The notes beneath the pieces were generated by a model. That model saw nothing but the letters and a program-made list of their open reading frames with translations. It had not been told where the DNA came from and did no database searches. The position numbers and the translations under genes are program-made. DNA of 64,000 nucleotides, taken from positions 62,001 through 126,000 of the forward strand of contig NZ_BDCE01000046.1 in NCBI RefSeq assembly GCF_001613345.1. The letters are read 5' to 3'. Below, one piece after another: positions 52,152 to 61,118 of this stretch. The stretch comes from Nocardia uniformis NBRC 13702. Lineage in GTDB: Bacteria > Actinomycetota > Actinomycetes > Mycobacteriales > Mycobacteriaceae. Every line of letters starts with the position of its first letter. Positions within the stretch are counted from its first letter, which is position 1.

Positions 52152-52240
52152 GTCATCCCGGCGTGCTTTGGCCGGGATCCACGTTCCGTAGTGCCGCAAC
52201 CTATCTCGGTGGATTCCGGCCGAACGCATGCCGGAATGAC
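52152..52240. repeat. Palindromic repeat element, copy 2
   Basis: GTCATCCCGGCGTGC at the left end mirrors GCATGCCGGAATGAC at the right end, with GGCCGGGATCCAC and GTGGATTCCGGCC inside. Same family as 51215-51292. Confidence 0.8.
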
Positions 52241-52278
52241 GGGCGGGATTACGCCTGAAGCACCGTTGGTCGCCGCAG

Positions 52279-52980
52279 CTAGTCGCCGCCGCGCTGTCCG
52301 CCGGTGCGCGATTCCTTCTCCGCGATCAGCAGATACGCGACCATGAGTCGTTTCAGCTCCGATACCGCGTCCTCGTGGCTGAGTCCGTCCTGTACGGAGA
52401 AGTTCAGCATCGAGTACACGACGTGCACCAGCACCTGCGCCATCATGGCGCGCCGGGCCCGCGGGGTGCGGGGCATGAGCGGGCGCAGCATCTGCGCGAC
52501 CGCGTCGGCGAATTCCTTCTCGTGGATCGCGCCGGTGGCCCGGGTCGACGGGGTCGACTGCATGGCCAGCCACACCTCGCGCCGTGACGGATCGGTCATC
52601 CACAGCTGCGCCAGGTGGTCCACGAAGCTGTTCATGTACCGCAGCCAGTCCATGGACGGGATTTCGCCGTGGAAGTTGGCCAGCTCCTGCGAAACCGCCA
52701 CCAGATCTTGACGATTGAGCTCGCAGACGATCACGTATTTATTGGCGAAGAACTGGTAGAGGGTGCCGATCGGGACTTCCGCGCGAGCCGCGACCTCCTC
52801 ACAGGTGAAGGATTCGAAGCCGACTTCGACGAGCAGTTCCCTGGACGACTGGAGCAGTGCGTCGAATTTCCGTTTGCTCCGTTCCTGCGTCGGGCGGCGA
52901 CGGGGCATCAACTCTTGCGGGTCGTCCTGCAACTCCAACGCAGGGTCGGGCCTTCGCGTTGCCCTCGCTCCCGTGCGCAT
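52279..52980 (-). CDS. TetR/AcrR family transcriptional regulator
   Basis: A 233-residue repressor with the N-terminal helix-turn-helix FTCEEVAARAEVPIGTLYQF after SSRELLVEVGFE, and a C-terminal domain of the TetR type. The start is the ATG 52978-52980. It does not look like FasR, the known activator of fas in mycobacteria, although its nearness to fas makes it worth testing as a lipid-related regulator. It is divergent from the DUF7159 gene. Confidence 0.88.
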   Translation of the reverse strand: MRTGARATRRPDPALELQDDPQELMPRRRPTQERSKRKFDALLQSSRELLVEVGFESFTCEEVAARAEVPIGTLYQFFANKYVIVCELNRQDLVAVSQELANFHGEIPSMDWLRYMNSFVDHLAQLWMTDPSRREVWLAMQSTPSTRATGAIHEKEFADAVAQMLRPLMPRTPRARRAMMAQVLVHVVYSMLNFSVQDGLSHEDAVSELKRLMVAYLLIAEKESRTGGQRGGD

Positions 52981-53152
52981 TTCCACGTTCAACAGGCTAC
53001 TGGTAGCGACACGCGGATGACACGCGGTGGTGTCCTGCGTGTTTACAAGAGGCCCAACAGTTATGACCAATCCACACCGAGTGTGGCGCCGAACACTCAT
53101 TGCAGCTGCTCCAGCGGCTGGACTAAAACGCGCAAGGCGGAAGGCTGAATCA

Positions 53153-54463
53153 GTGGTTGTTCCTGCGGTTGTTCGATCCGCGGTGACGCTCGGTGTTTCC
53201 ACCGAGCGTGGCACCGTCCATGCGGTGGCGCTGGCAGACGACGGCGACAAGTTGTCCGAGCGGGTACTGCTGCACATCACCGGAAAGGTCGGCGGCGAGA
53301 CGAAGGCCGATCTGGCCGCCGCCGTCGAGGCGGTTATGGATGCCGTCGCCGATAAAATCGGGCCGGATCGCGACATCGTGGGGGCGGCTGTCGCCTACCG
53401 CGATGCCGCCGAACGGCGCGCCATTGTCACGCGGCTCGCGGCCGGACGGTGGCATGAGGCGTCGCTGGTCTCGGCCAAGTCCTCACATCTGGCGGTGGCG
53501 CGAGCCATGACCTGGGTGGATGAATTCGACGATCTCGCCATCTGTGAGGTCGTTCCCGGCTTCCAAGCGTTCTCCCTCATCGACGGCGAACGTACCCGGG
53601 TGCTGGCGGCGGTCACACTGAACGGCGGTGCGGCCAGTGAGGAGGCCATGCGGGCCGCCGTCACCGCGGCCTGGGATCAGTTCGACGCTGCCGGGGTCCG
53701 CCCGGATGCCGTGGTGCTGATCGGTTCCGCCGCAAGCGAACCCGGCGTGGTAGCGGCGCTCCAGGCGGGATTCGGTGCGCCGATCATTCCGTGCCGGGTA
53801 GCGGCGGCCGCTCCGGCCATCGGCGCGGCGCTGGCCGCGCTGCCGGAGGTCGAGGTCGCCGGTGAGGCGGCCGAACGGCTGAAGCGCACCCGTGGCACGG
53901 CGGCGCTGTTCGCGGCGGCGAGCGTGCTCGCTGGCGGGCTGGTAGCAGGCGGGGTGTACACGGCGAGCAGTAACTCGCGCACGGTGCCCGAACCCATGCT
54001 CACCGACGCCCGGGTACGCGCCGACGGTAATCGTGTCGGTAATCAACCGATCGCCGATACCGGTTCGGCTCTCGGGTCTTCCAATGAAACGCATTGGGAA
54101 CCCGGCATCACCGCACCCACCGAAGTCGGGGCCGAGTTGTCCCGGGAGTCGGCACCCGTGGCCGAACTCGATGTGGTGACCATCGATCCGAGCGGTAGTT
54201 GGGGTCCGGATTCGGAATCCGGAGCGCTCGGGCTCATGAGTCCGAAGCCGCTCCTCGAGGCCGAGCCGGAGGCCAATACCGGACCCGGCCACCAGTCCAT
54301 CATTCCCGCCCCGACCAACCAGGTCGGCGCACCCGACGGCTTCGGTCTGTTCCCCGGGGAGGCGGCCCCGCCGCCGGTGGGTTCTCCGGAATTCCAGAAG
54401 TGGTGGGAGGGGCACTGGTCGATGATGCTGAAGTGGGCTGTCGAGCTGATGCCCCGCGCATAG
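53153..54463 (+). CDS. DUF7159 family protein (mycobacterial-type)
   Basis: A 436-residue actinobacterial protein with an N-terminal actin-like or HSP70-like fold (VTLGVSTERGTVHAVALADD, then DAVVLIGSAASEPGVVAALQ), one hydrophobic segment at about residues 250-272 (TAALFAAASVLAGGLVAGGV) and a long, acidic, Pro-rich outer part. I believe this is the DUF7159 family, common in Nocardia and mycobacteria; its role is unknown. The start at GTG 53153 has GGCGGAAGG upstream; the open frame reaches back to 53027. Confidence 0.75.
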   Translation: MVVPAVVRSAVTLGVSTERGTVHAVALADDGDKLSERVLLHITGKVGGETKADLAAAVEAVMDAVADKIGPDRDIVGAAVAYRDAAERRAIVTRLAAGRWHEASLVSAKSSHLAVARAMTWVDEFDDLAICEVVPGFQAFSLIDGERTRVLAAVTLNGGAASEEAMRAAVTAAWDQFDAAGVRPDAVVLIGSAASEPGVVAALQAGFGAPIIPCRVAAAAPAIGAALAALPEVEVAGEAAERLKRTRGTAALFAAASVLAGGLVAGGVYTASSNSRTVPEPMLTDARVRADGNRVGNQPIADTGSALGSSNETHWEPGITAPTEVGAELSRESAPVAELDVVTIDPSGSWGPDSESGALGLMSPKPLLEAEPEANTGPGHQSIIPAPTNQVGAPDGFGLFPGEAAPPPVGSPEFQKWWEGHWSMMLKWAVELMPRA

Positions 54464-54548
54464 CTCCCCTGCCTCCCCGAAAACTTCAGCGCTCGGTAGA
54501 GATCCGTCGACCGTTGTGTATGCGTGCCGACGGTTTTGAGCGGGGACG

Positions 54549-54584
54549 CCGCGACCTGTCGGTGATTACACCGACAGGTCGCGG
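54549..54584. terminator. Perfect 16-bp bidirectional terminator hairpin
   Basis: CCGCGACCTGTCGGTG at 54549-54564 is exactly complementary to CACCGACAGGTCGCGG at 54569-54584, with the loop ATTA. It lies between the converging DUF7159 and bcp genes and should end both transcripts. Confidence 0.8.
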
Positions 54585-54602
54585 TGGATTTCGGCTCGGT
54601 GT

Positions 54603-55076
54603 CTAGACCGAAAGGTCGCGGCGGAGCTTGGCAACGTGGCCGGTGGCGCGGACGTTGTACTGGGCGAGTTCGATCTTGCCCTTCTCGTCCACCAGGAAGG
54701 TGGAGCGAATGACGCCGGTGACCTTCTTGCCGTACATCATCTTTTCGCCGAAGGCGCCCCACGCGGAGAGCACCTCCTTATCCGGGTCGGACAGCAGCGG
54801 GAAGGTGAGCTGCTCGTTCTCCTGGAATTTGGCCAGCTTGGCGGGCTTGTCGGGGGAGATGCCCACGACCTCGAGGCCCGCGCCCTCCAGCGCCGCCAGG
54901 CTGTCGCGGAAATCGCAGGCCTGCTTGGTGCAGCCGGGAGTGCTCGCCGCCGGGTAGAAGTAGATGATCACCTTGCGTCCTTGGAAATCGGACAGCGATA
55001 CCGAATTGCCATCGGCGTCGGACAGGGTGAAGGCGGGGGCGGTGTCGCCGGGACTGAGCCGGGAATTCTCGGTCAT
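54603..55076 (-). CDS. bcp: Peroxiredoxin, thiol peroxidase Bcp type
   Basis: A 157-residue atypical 2-Cys peroxiredoxin. The signature YPAASTPGCTKQACDFRD gives the peroxidatic Cys49 and a nearby second Cys54. VGISPDKPAKLAKFQEN and FPLLSDPDKEV follow in the usual order. The start is ATG 55074-55076. It reduces peroxides and organic hydroperoxides with thioredoxin. The order bcp next to a DUF3618 gene and near acpS/fas is also found in mycobacteria. Confidence 0.95.
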   Translation of the reverse strand: MTENSRLSPGDTAPAFTLSDADGNSVSLSDFQGRKVIIYFYPAASTPGCTKQACDFRDSLAALEGAGLEVVGISPDKPAKLAKFQENEQLTFPLLSDPDKEVLSAWGAFGEKMMYGKKVTGVIRSTFLVDEKGKIELAQYNVRATGHVAKLRRDLSV

Positions 55077-55275
55077 GCCCTGCACGCTAGCCGACCGGAC
55101 GGACGGTGGTCAGCCGCTGTACCGAGGCGATGGACATCTCGGACGTTAGACTCGCAGCGGGTCGGGACCACAGGCCGGGAAGTGCCGTGTTTTATCGCGG
55201 TGGCAGCCCGAAAGTCGGTATGGCCCCATCGGACGACAATGCCGCACCTGAGGCGGCCGAAGACAGGAGTGTGAC

Positions 55276-55497
55276 GTGGCGAGGGATACCGACGACATTC
55301 AGCGCGAGATCGAGGCCGCGCGCCATCGGCTCGCGACCACGCTCGACGAACTCGCGGTGCGCGCCGATCCGCAGCGATTGGCCGACAACACCAAGCACGC
55401 CATTGTGGCGAAGGTGAACGAGCCGAAGATCAAGTACAGCCTGATCGGCGCGGGTGCCCTCTTCGTACTCCTGCTGCTGGTCAAGATCTTCCGCTGA
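55276..55497 (+). CDS. DUF3618 small membrane protein
   Basis: A 73-residue protein: an N-terminal amphipathic helix (DTDDIQREIEAARHRLATTL), DELAVRADPQRLADNTK, which is the family signature, and a single C-terminal membrane helix (YSLIGAGALFVLLLLVKIF). DUF3618 proteins lie next to bcp in mycobacteria as well. Function unknown. Confidence 0.9.
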   Translation: MARDTDDIQREIEAARHRLATTLDELAVRADPQRLADNTKHAIVAKVNEPKIKYSLIGAGALFVLLLLVKIFR

Positions 55498-55663
55498 GAA
55501 TTCGCCCAACTCTCGGGGCTCTCAGGGGCTTCGCCCCCGGAAACCCCACATGGGCGGCCGGGTCGAGGCGCGTGATCTGATACTCGCGGCTGCGGGGTGC
55601 CTGCGCCCGCCTTGGCCACCTCGATCGCCCCGGTTGTCCAGAAGACGCGAGGCCGAAAAGACG

Positions 55664-55694
55664 AACACCCGGTGCGGTCGAGGCACCGGGTGTT
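55664..55694. terminator. 12-bp terminator hairpin
   Basis: AACACCCGGTGC at 55664-55675 pairs exactly with GCACCGGGTGTT at 55683-55694 around GGTCGAG, with T-rich runs on either side (TTTTG on the plus strand, CTTTTC on the minus). It serves the minus-strand excalibur gene and probably the DUF3618 gene too. Confidence 0.8.
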
Positions 55695-55720
55695 TTGTGT
55701 CTGAATCAGGTATTCGTGAA

Positions 55721-56020
55721 TCAGACCGTCGGGCAGGCGAAACCGTCGCCGTCGGGGTCGAGGTGCGGGCCGTAGCCGTCCTCGCCCCGGAACAGTGGGG
55801 CGCGGCCCGCGTTTCGGGCGTCATCGCAGTTGCGGAACGAGCCACCGGCGGAACCGGTCTGGGTCAGCTGCGCCGAACCGACGGCGGCCGAGCCGGTATC
55901 GATGGTGGATGAACCGGTGCCGGTGGAACCGGTGGGGACGTTGGCAGAGGCGACGGCGGCGGGGGCAAATGCCGCCAATCCCGCGACACTGGCCGTGACG
56001 AGAAGCCTACGAACGTTCAT
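55721..56020 (-). CDS. Secreted excalibur calcium-binding domain protein
   Basis: A 99-residue precursor with a Sec signal peptide (MNVRRLLVTASVAGLAAFAPAA, cut near ASA-NV), a Ser/Thr/Gly linker, and a C-terminal excalibur domain: FRNCDDARNAGRAPL, GEDGYGPHLDPDGDGFACP. The DxDxDG motif and paired cysteines are those of this extracellular calcium-binding fold. Confidence 0.9.
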   Translation of the reverse strand: MNVRRLLVTASVAGLAAFAPAAVASANVPTGSTGTGSSTIDTGSAAVGSAQLTQTGSAGGSFRNCDDARNAGRAPLFRGEDGYGPHLDPDGDGFACPTV

Positions 56021-56140
56021 GTATTCCTCAATGTTTTGTACGCGATGGGGGGTGAACCGCCGTCCACCTTCGCGAGGGACCGTTGCATTGTCAACCGGAT
56101 GGGCTATTCATCGAGGCAGAAGCCTTGCGCGAGGACCCTT

Positions 56141-57112
56141 TCAGTGGTGTCCGACGCCATGCTCTGCGGGAATACGACCCATTCGTCCGGCTTGGAAATC
56201 CTCGATGGCATCGATGATCTCCTGTCGGGTATTCATGACGAACGGGCCGTACTGCACGACCGGTTCCCGAATGGGTTGACCGCCGAGCAGCAGCACTTCC
56301 ATATCGCCGGTGCGGCTTTCTTGTTTCATATCCGCGCCGACGGTGATGGAATCGCCGCGACCGAGTACCGCCAGTTGTCCCGAGACGACCGGACGACGGT
56401 CGGCACCAAGCGTGCCGCTGCCGGAGATCACGTAGACCATAGCCGTGAAGTCTTGCGGCCAAGGCGTTTCCAACTGTCCGCCCGGAGTGAGCGAGGCGTG
56501 CGCGTACGCGATCGGCGTATGCGTCGACCCCGGACCGGCGAAGCCGCCGATATCGCCCGCGATGATTCGCATCAGGGCGCCACCGTCGTGTGAGCTGACG
56601 AGGGTGAGTTCGGCGGCCCGCAAATCCTGATAGCGCGGGGCGGCCATCTTGTTGTCGCGCGGCAGATTCACCCACAGCTGGAAACCGTGCATATCGCCGC
56701 CGCGCACCACCAGATCCTCGGCGGGCAATTCATCGTGCAGGATGCCGGAACCTGCCGTCATCCATTGGGTATCGCCTTCGCCGATCGTCCCGCCACCGCC
56801 GTGTGAATCGTGGTGGACCATACTGCCGTCGAGGACATAGGTGACGGTCTCGAATCCGCGATGCGGATGCCAGGGCGCACCCTTCGCCTCGTGTGGCTCG
56901 TAGGTGACCGGACCCATCTCGTCGAGCAGGATGAACGGATCCGCGCTGCGCAGATCCATACTCGGGAAGGGGCGGCGCACCTCGAAGCCCGCACCCTCGC
57001 GCTGGGTATGGGCGGTGACCAGACGGGTTACCGCGCGTTCGCGAGAGGTGGCGGCGTCCGGGCGGGGCAGCCGCGGCAGCACCAGAATGTTGTCGACGGT
57101 GATGGCGGGCAT
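56141..57112 (-). CDS. Pirin family protein
   Basis: A 323-residue bicupin of the pirin family. The N-terminal cupin has metal-binding His residues in APWHPHRGFETVTYVLDG and GILHDELPAE; the C-terminal cupin begins about residue 200. Bacterial pirins include quercetinase-like enzymes and redox regulators. The start is ATG 57110-57112 with GGAGGAGGT upstream. It is divergent from a MarR gene that probably controls it. Confidence 0.92.
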   Translation of the reverse strand: MPAITVDNILVLPRLPRPDAATSRERAVTRLVTAHTQREGAGFEVRRPFPSMDLRSADPFILLDEMGPVTYEPHEAKGAPWHPHRGFETVTYVLDGSMVHHDSHGGGGTIGEGDTQWMTAGSGILHDELPAEDLVVRGGDMHGFQLWVNLPRDNKMAAPRYQDLRAAELTLVSSHDGGALMRIIAGDIGGFAGPGSTHTPIAYAHASLTPGGQLETPWPQDFTAMVYVISGSGTLGADRRPVVSGQLAVLGRGDSITVGADMKQESRTGDMEVLLLGGQPIREPVVQYGPFVMNTRQEIIDAIEDFQAGRMGRIPAEHGVGHH

Positions 57113-57194
57113 GGGGACCTCCTCCATGGGGCCGGGGGCGAACCCGCGGCACTGTTAGTGTCCATGTCAACCAAAGAGGGTTAGGATCTATTTC

Positions 57195-57653
57195 ATGGTG
57201 CGCTGGCTGAACGACGCGGAACAGGAAACCTGGCAGTCCTATATCCGGATGCGGCAGCGGCTCGAAGCCGCCATAGCCGCCGGATTGGCCGCCGATGGAC
57301 TGTCCACTTCGGACTACGAGATTCTGGTGGCGCTCTCCGGTGCGGGTGGCGAGATGCGCGCGAATGCCCTCGGCACGGAGATCTGCTGGGATAAGAGCCG
57401 GCTGTCCAAACATCTGGCGCGGATGGACAAGCGTGGCCTGGTGTCGCGGTGTACGGCCACCGATGATGCCCGCGGGCGTGAGGTGCGGTTGACCGATGCG
57501 GGTAAGGCGGCCCTCGAGAATGCCGCACCGAACCATGTGGAGTTGGTTCGGCACGCGTTCATCGACCAGCTGAGCACCTCGGAGGCCGAGGCGCTGCGGT
57601 CGCTGTCGAAGAAGGTCGTGGGTCGGGTCGAGCGGGAGGATGCGCTCGGCTGA
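57195..57653 (+). CDS. MarR family transcriptional regulator
   Basis: A 152-residue winged-helix repressor: ALGTEICWDKSRLSKHLARM is the recognition part and RCTATDDARGREVRLTDAGK the wing with the usual D-R-R-like pattern. It is divergent from the pirin gene across 82 bases that contain AACC-AAAGA-GGTT-like inverted sequence at about 57161-57182, a possible operator. Confidence 0.9.
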   Translation: MVRWLNDAEQETWQSYIRMRQRLEAAIAAGLAADGLSTSDYEILVALSGAGGEMRANALGTEICWDKSRLSKHLARMDKRGLVSRCTATDDARGREVRLTDAGKAALENAAPNHVELVRHAFIDQLSTSEAEALRSLSKKVVGRVEREDALG

Positions 57654-57659
57654 GCGCCG

Positions 57660-58730
57660 CTAATCCACGCCGCCGGATTGTCCGACGCCGGATTCCGGCG
57701 CGGCGGAAGGCTTTTCGAACTGCGCGCGCTTCCAGTCGCCGAAGGGCTCGTCGCGCTCGCGCACGGCCTGGCGGAAACCGGCTGTCATGGATCGTAATTG
57801 GAAGGCGTAGCCCTCGCGGGTGTGCCGGGAGATGCCGTCGAACACCGTGCTCACCATGCCGGAATTGGCCACACCCTGATTGATCAGCGCGCTGTTGAGG
57901 GCCAGCTTCGCCATGATCAGCTGATTGATCGGCATCTGTGAAATGCGTTGCAGTAGATCCTCGGTGCGCTCATCGAGCTCATCGGCGGGCGGCGCCTCGA
58001 TGGCGAGGCCCCATTCGGCGGCCTGCTTGCCACTGAGGCTGTCGCCGGTGAACAGCAGGCGCTTGGCCCGCTGATCGCCCACCCGATGCGCCCACATGCC
58101 CGCTGCCGGGATGCCCCAGGTGCGGGTGGGCGGGTAGCCGAAGCGGGCATCCTCGGCGCAGATGATCTGATCGGCGAACAGGGCGATATCGGTCCCGCCC
58201 GCGATGGCGAACCCGTGCACCTTGGCCACGGTCGGCTTATTGGCGTACAGCAGGCTGGCGAAGCCGCGATTGAAGCGCGACATCATCTGATAGTCGACCA
58301 TGGGATCCCAATTGGCCCAGGGGTTGTGGTTGCGCGCCTGGACGACCGGATCGAGCACGGTGCCCTCGACGGGGGCCGCGCCCTCGGTCGGGCCGAAGCT
58401 GTTCTCCGCGAAGATCGACAGGTCGTAGCCGCCGCAGAAGCCCTTGCCGCGTCCGCTCACCACAATGACGTGCACGCGCGGGTCGAGATCGGCGCGCTCC
58501 ACCGCTGACGCCAGCTCGATCGGGGTATCGGCGGTAATCGCATTGCCCTGTTCGGGGCGATTGAAGGTGATCCGCGCGATCCGCCCGGTCACCTCGTAGG
58601 TCAGGGTGCGGCCGGTGAAGGCGCCCTCCGGCTCCGGGCGGTCGACGAACAGTGATTCGTCGCCGCCGGTCAGGTCGTCGCGCCAGGCCGCGGGGCGGGT
58701 TCCGGAGTGGTTCTCGAAGTCGGGTGACAC
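57660..58730 (-). CDS. Enoyl-CoA hydratase/isomerase (crotonase) family protein
   Basis: A 356-residue crotonase-fold enzyme, longer than the 260-residue core because of an added N-terminal segment and an insert around residue 130. Oxyanion-hole signatures are GRGKGFCGGYDLS and KVHGFAIAGGTDIALFADQI, with the substrate loop FGYPPTRTWGIPAAGMW. It could act in beta-oxidation or in degradation of a steroid or aromatic acyl-CoA. The start is taken at GTG 58728-58730; a GTG at 58775 would place the beginning inside the adjacent palindromic repeat. Confidence 0.88.
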   Translation of the reverse strand: MSPDFENHSGTRPAAWRDDLTGGDESLFVDRPEPEGAFTGRTLTYEVTGRIARITFNRPEQGNAITADTPIELASAVERADLDPRVHVIVVSGRGKGFCGGYDLSIFAENSFGPTEGAAPVEGTVLDPVVQARNHNPWANWDPMVDYQMMSRFNRGFASLLYANKPTVAKVHGFAIAGGTDIALFADQIICAEDARFGYPPTRTWGIPAAGMWAHRVGDQRAKRLLFTGDSLSGKQAAEWGLAIEAPPADELDERTEDLLQRISQMPINQLIMAKLALNSALINQGVANSGMVSTVFDGISRHTREGYAFQLRSMTAGFRQAVRERDEPFGDWKRAQFEKPSAAPESGVGQSGGVD

Positions 58731-58776
58731 GCAAGCAGTGAACCCCCGTTCATTTCTTGCTGTCAAGGTCTCCACA

Positions 58777-58863
58777 TCATCCCGGCGGGTATTCGGCCGG
58801 AATCCACAACTCGCTGCGGATCAACCGATGGTGGTGGAGTCCGGCCGAGCCAGCCGGAATGAC
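58777..58863. repeat. Palindromic repeat element, copy 3
   Basis: TCATCCCGGCGGGTATTCGG at the left end mirrors GGCCGAGCCAGCCGGAATGA at the right end, with GGAATCCAC and GTGGAGTCC inside. Same family as the elements near acpS. Confidence 0.75.
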
Positions 58864-58904
58864 GGAACGGGCCGGGATCACCGCAATGACGGGACCGGCG
58901 GGGA

Positions 58905-59231
58905 TCAGCGGTCGCCCGGCGTCCAGGGTTTGACGGGCGGCTTCACCCAGAGGATCTTCTCGTCGAGGTGTGTGCGACGCGCGGCCGGATGCTCCGGATG
59001 CCGCGCCGCCCACGCATCCTTCTCATCCAGTAACCGCCCCACCACCTGCCAGGTCTCCTCGGAGCTCGGCGGATTCGTATCGGCCTCGCGCGCCAATTTG
59101 CGGCGCTGAGCCATCGGCAGATTCAGCAGCTCCGCCCCGGTGACACCGCGCTCCCACACGTACGCCGCCAGCCGCCGCGCCTTGAGCAGGCGGGCGTTCT
59201 CGGCGGAATCGGTGTGCGCGAATTCGTTCAT
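58905..59231 (-). CDS. Conserved small hypothetical protein
   Basis: A 108-residue protein starting MNEFAHTDSAENARLLKARR at 59231. The compact helical N-terminal half (LAAYVWERGVTGAELLNLPM) and the end (ILWVKPPVKPWTPGDR) are of a type conserved in mycobacteria and nocardiae. No function known. Confidence 0.7.
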   Translation of the reverse strand: MNEFAHTDSAENARLLKARRLAAYVWERGVTGAELLNLPMAQRRKLAREADTNPPSSEETWQVVGRLLDEKDAWAARHPEHPAARRTHLDEKILWVKPPVKPWTPGDR

Positions 59232-59412
59232 CGGGGCTCTTCACATCGGCTGGGGATCTCTGTCCAGCCTACTGTGGGCACGGACCGCTACCGGGTGGCG
59301 AGGGCGCTCGAGCTGCCATGAGAGCGGAAAGCGATCGACGCGGTGTGGGAGGGATGTCGCGGTTCTCCGGCATACTGCGCGAAACATCTTCGGAAACCAA
59401 AAGATTGGGACC

Positions 59413-60597
59413 ATGAGCGACGAACTGCCCGCCCTGCTGGTGGATCCACCATGGGAGCGGGAGGCCCGAGCCGCCGTCGCCGAGCCCACCGGTCCGCCGA
59501 AACTGCCCTGGCTGCACCGGGATCAGCTGCCGAAGGTGTGGTTGCGAAACGGGCGCGTTCTGCCCGCCGGTGCCGTGGACAACCTGATCGGCGCGCTCGC
59601 CCTCGGACCGGTGTCGAACGCGGACCCGCACGGCTATCCGGGTCTGCCGGAAACACTCGAACAGTGCGACCGAGATGCGTTGGCCGACTTCGGTTGGGCA
59701 CTGTTCGACGACTGGGTGAGCGCCCGAATGCCACCCGGCAACGGCTGGGTGATCGACCAATTTCTGTGGTTGGCCAATGATGACTCCGTACGGCAGCTGG
59801 GTGCACTCCTGCTGAGCTGGCCCGGAGTCGGCACCGATGAGCACGCGGCGGGTGTGCTCGGCGAGATCGGCACCGATGCCGCACTGGCGCAACTGCATCG
59901 AATCACGCAGTGGGCCAAGGCTCCCGGACTCAGGTCGACGGCCGAGGAATGCCTGGCCCGGGCGGCGACGAAGCGCGGGCTCGGCATCGACGAGCTGGCC
60001 GACCGGCTCGTCCCCGATTTCGGACTGGATGCCGACGGCACTCTCGCGCTGGACTACGGTTCGCGCCGCTTCACCGTGGGATTCGATGAGAACCTGACGC
60101 CCTTCGCGGTCGACGAAGCGGGGGTGAACAGGCAGACCCTGCCCGAACCCGGGATCATTGACGACCGGACACTCGCACCCGCCGCCTACCATCGCTTCAA
60201 CGAGCTGCGGAATCAGGCGCGCGTGGTTGCCGGCGATCAGATCCGGCGGCTGGAACTGGCCATGGTGACCGGACGTCGCTGGAGCGCAGCGGAATTCGAG
60301 CGCTACCTGGTGACACACCCGCTGCTCCGGCATATCGCGCGCCGCCTGGTGTGGACGACGGGCGAGATATCCTTCCGGCTCGCTGAGGACTTCACCCCCA
60401 CCGATATCGACGACACCACCATCACGCTTCCGGAGACCGCCCGGATCGGGATCGCGCACCCGGTGGAGCTCGGTGCGGAGGCATCGGGTTGGCGCGGAGT
60501 CTTCGCCGACTACGAGATCGCCCAACCCTTCCCGCAACTGCGGCGACCAGTGGACGATCCGACGGAGACCGAGCGAGATACCGGCGGTATCGATTGA
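59413..60597 (+). CDS. DUF4132-like protein, possibly C-terminally shortened
   Basis: A 394-residue protein starting MSDELPALLVDPPWEREARA at 59413. The N-terminal half is helical and repeat-like, and the C-terminal half resembles a DUF4132 domain (LVTHPLLRHIARRLVWTTGE, then IAQPFPQLRRPVDDPTETE). Most DUF4132 proteins I know continue for another hundred residues or more after QPFPQL, so this gene may be cut short by its own stop or be a short variant. Function unknown. Confidence 0.75.
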   Translation: MSDELPALLVDPPWEREARAAVAEPTGPPKLPWLHRDQLPKVWLRNGRVLPAGAVDNLIGALALGPVSNADPHGYPGLPETLEQCDRDALADFGWALFDDWVSARMPPGNGWVIDQFLWLANDDSVRQLGALLLSWPGVGTDEHAAGVLGEIGTDAALAQLHRITQWAKAPGLRSTAEECLARAATKRGLGIDELADRLVPDFGLDADGTLALDYGSRRFTVGFDENLTPFAVDEAGVNRQTLPEPGIIDDRTLAPAAYHRFNELRNQARVVAGDQIRRLELAMVTGRRWSAAEFERYLVTHPLLRHIARRLVWTTGEISFRLAEDFTPTDIDDTTITLPETARIGIAHPVELGAEASGWRGVFADYEIAQPFPQLRRPVDDPTETERDTGGID

Positions 60598-60713
60598 TTC
60601 GACTGCTGTAGCAAACGGCTAGCAAGTGGGTGTCGTCACGTACTGGACGGTCCGTCTCGGCGTAACTTGAAAAGGTTCGTGCCCACTCGTTCGATCGACC
60701 GAAAGGGATTGTC

Positions 60714-61109
60714 GTGACCGCCCCGATCGCGCTGAGTTGCGTCACTCTCGACACCGCCGATCCACGCGGGCTCGCCGCGTTCTACAGCGAGCTGCTGGAC
60801 TGGCGGATCGTGCACGCTCAGGACGAATACGTCCTGATCACCGACGGTCGGTCGGTACTGCGCTTCGGCCTGGTCGAGGGACACGCCGCCGCACCCTGGC
60901 CGGAGGATCGCGACCACCCCAAGCGCGTCCATCTCGACCTCGAGGTCGCCGATATCGACCAGGCCAGCGCGCGGGCGGTCGAACTCGGCGCGACGGTACC
61001 CACCTTCCAGCCCGGCCTGAATCCGGACTGGGAGGCCCAGCAGCCCTGGGCGATAGTCCTGGATCCGGAGGGCCACCCGATCTGCCTCAATCTCCGCGAC
61101 CTCGACTGA
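60714..61109 (+). CDS. VOC (glyoxalase-fold) family protein
   Basis: A 131-residue protein of the vicinal oxygen chelate superfamily. The fold is seen in LDTADPRGLAAFYSELLDWR, HLDLEVADIDQASARAVELG and ending WAIVLDPEGHPICL. It may be a dioxygenase, lyase or resistance protein; the metal ligands do not settle which. The start is GTG 60714, preceded by AAAGGG. Confidence 0.9.
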   Translation: MTAPIALSCVTLDTADPRGLAAFYSELLDWRIVHAQDEYVLITDGRSVLRFGLVEGHAAAPWPEDRDHPKRVHLDLEVADIDQASARAVELGATVPTFQPGLNPDWEAQQPWAIVLDPEGHPICLNLRDLD

Positions 61110-61118
61110 ATTCGGAAC

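Noticed and set aside
52279..52980. Naming the TetR gene next to acpS as fasR
   Set aside because: Its helix-turn-helix region does not match the mycobacterial FasR that I know, which is encoded away from fas; position alone is not enough.
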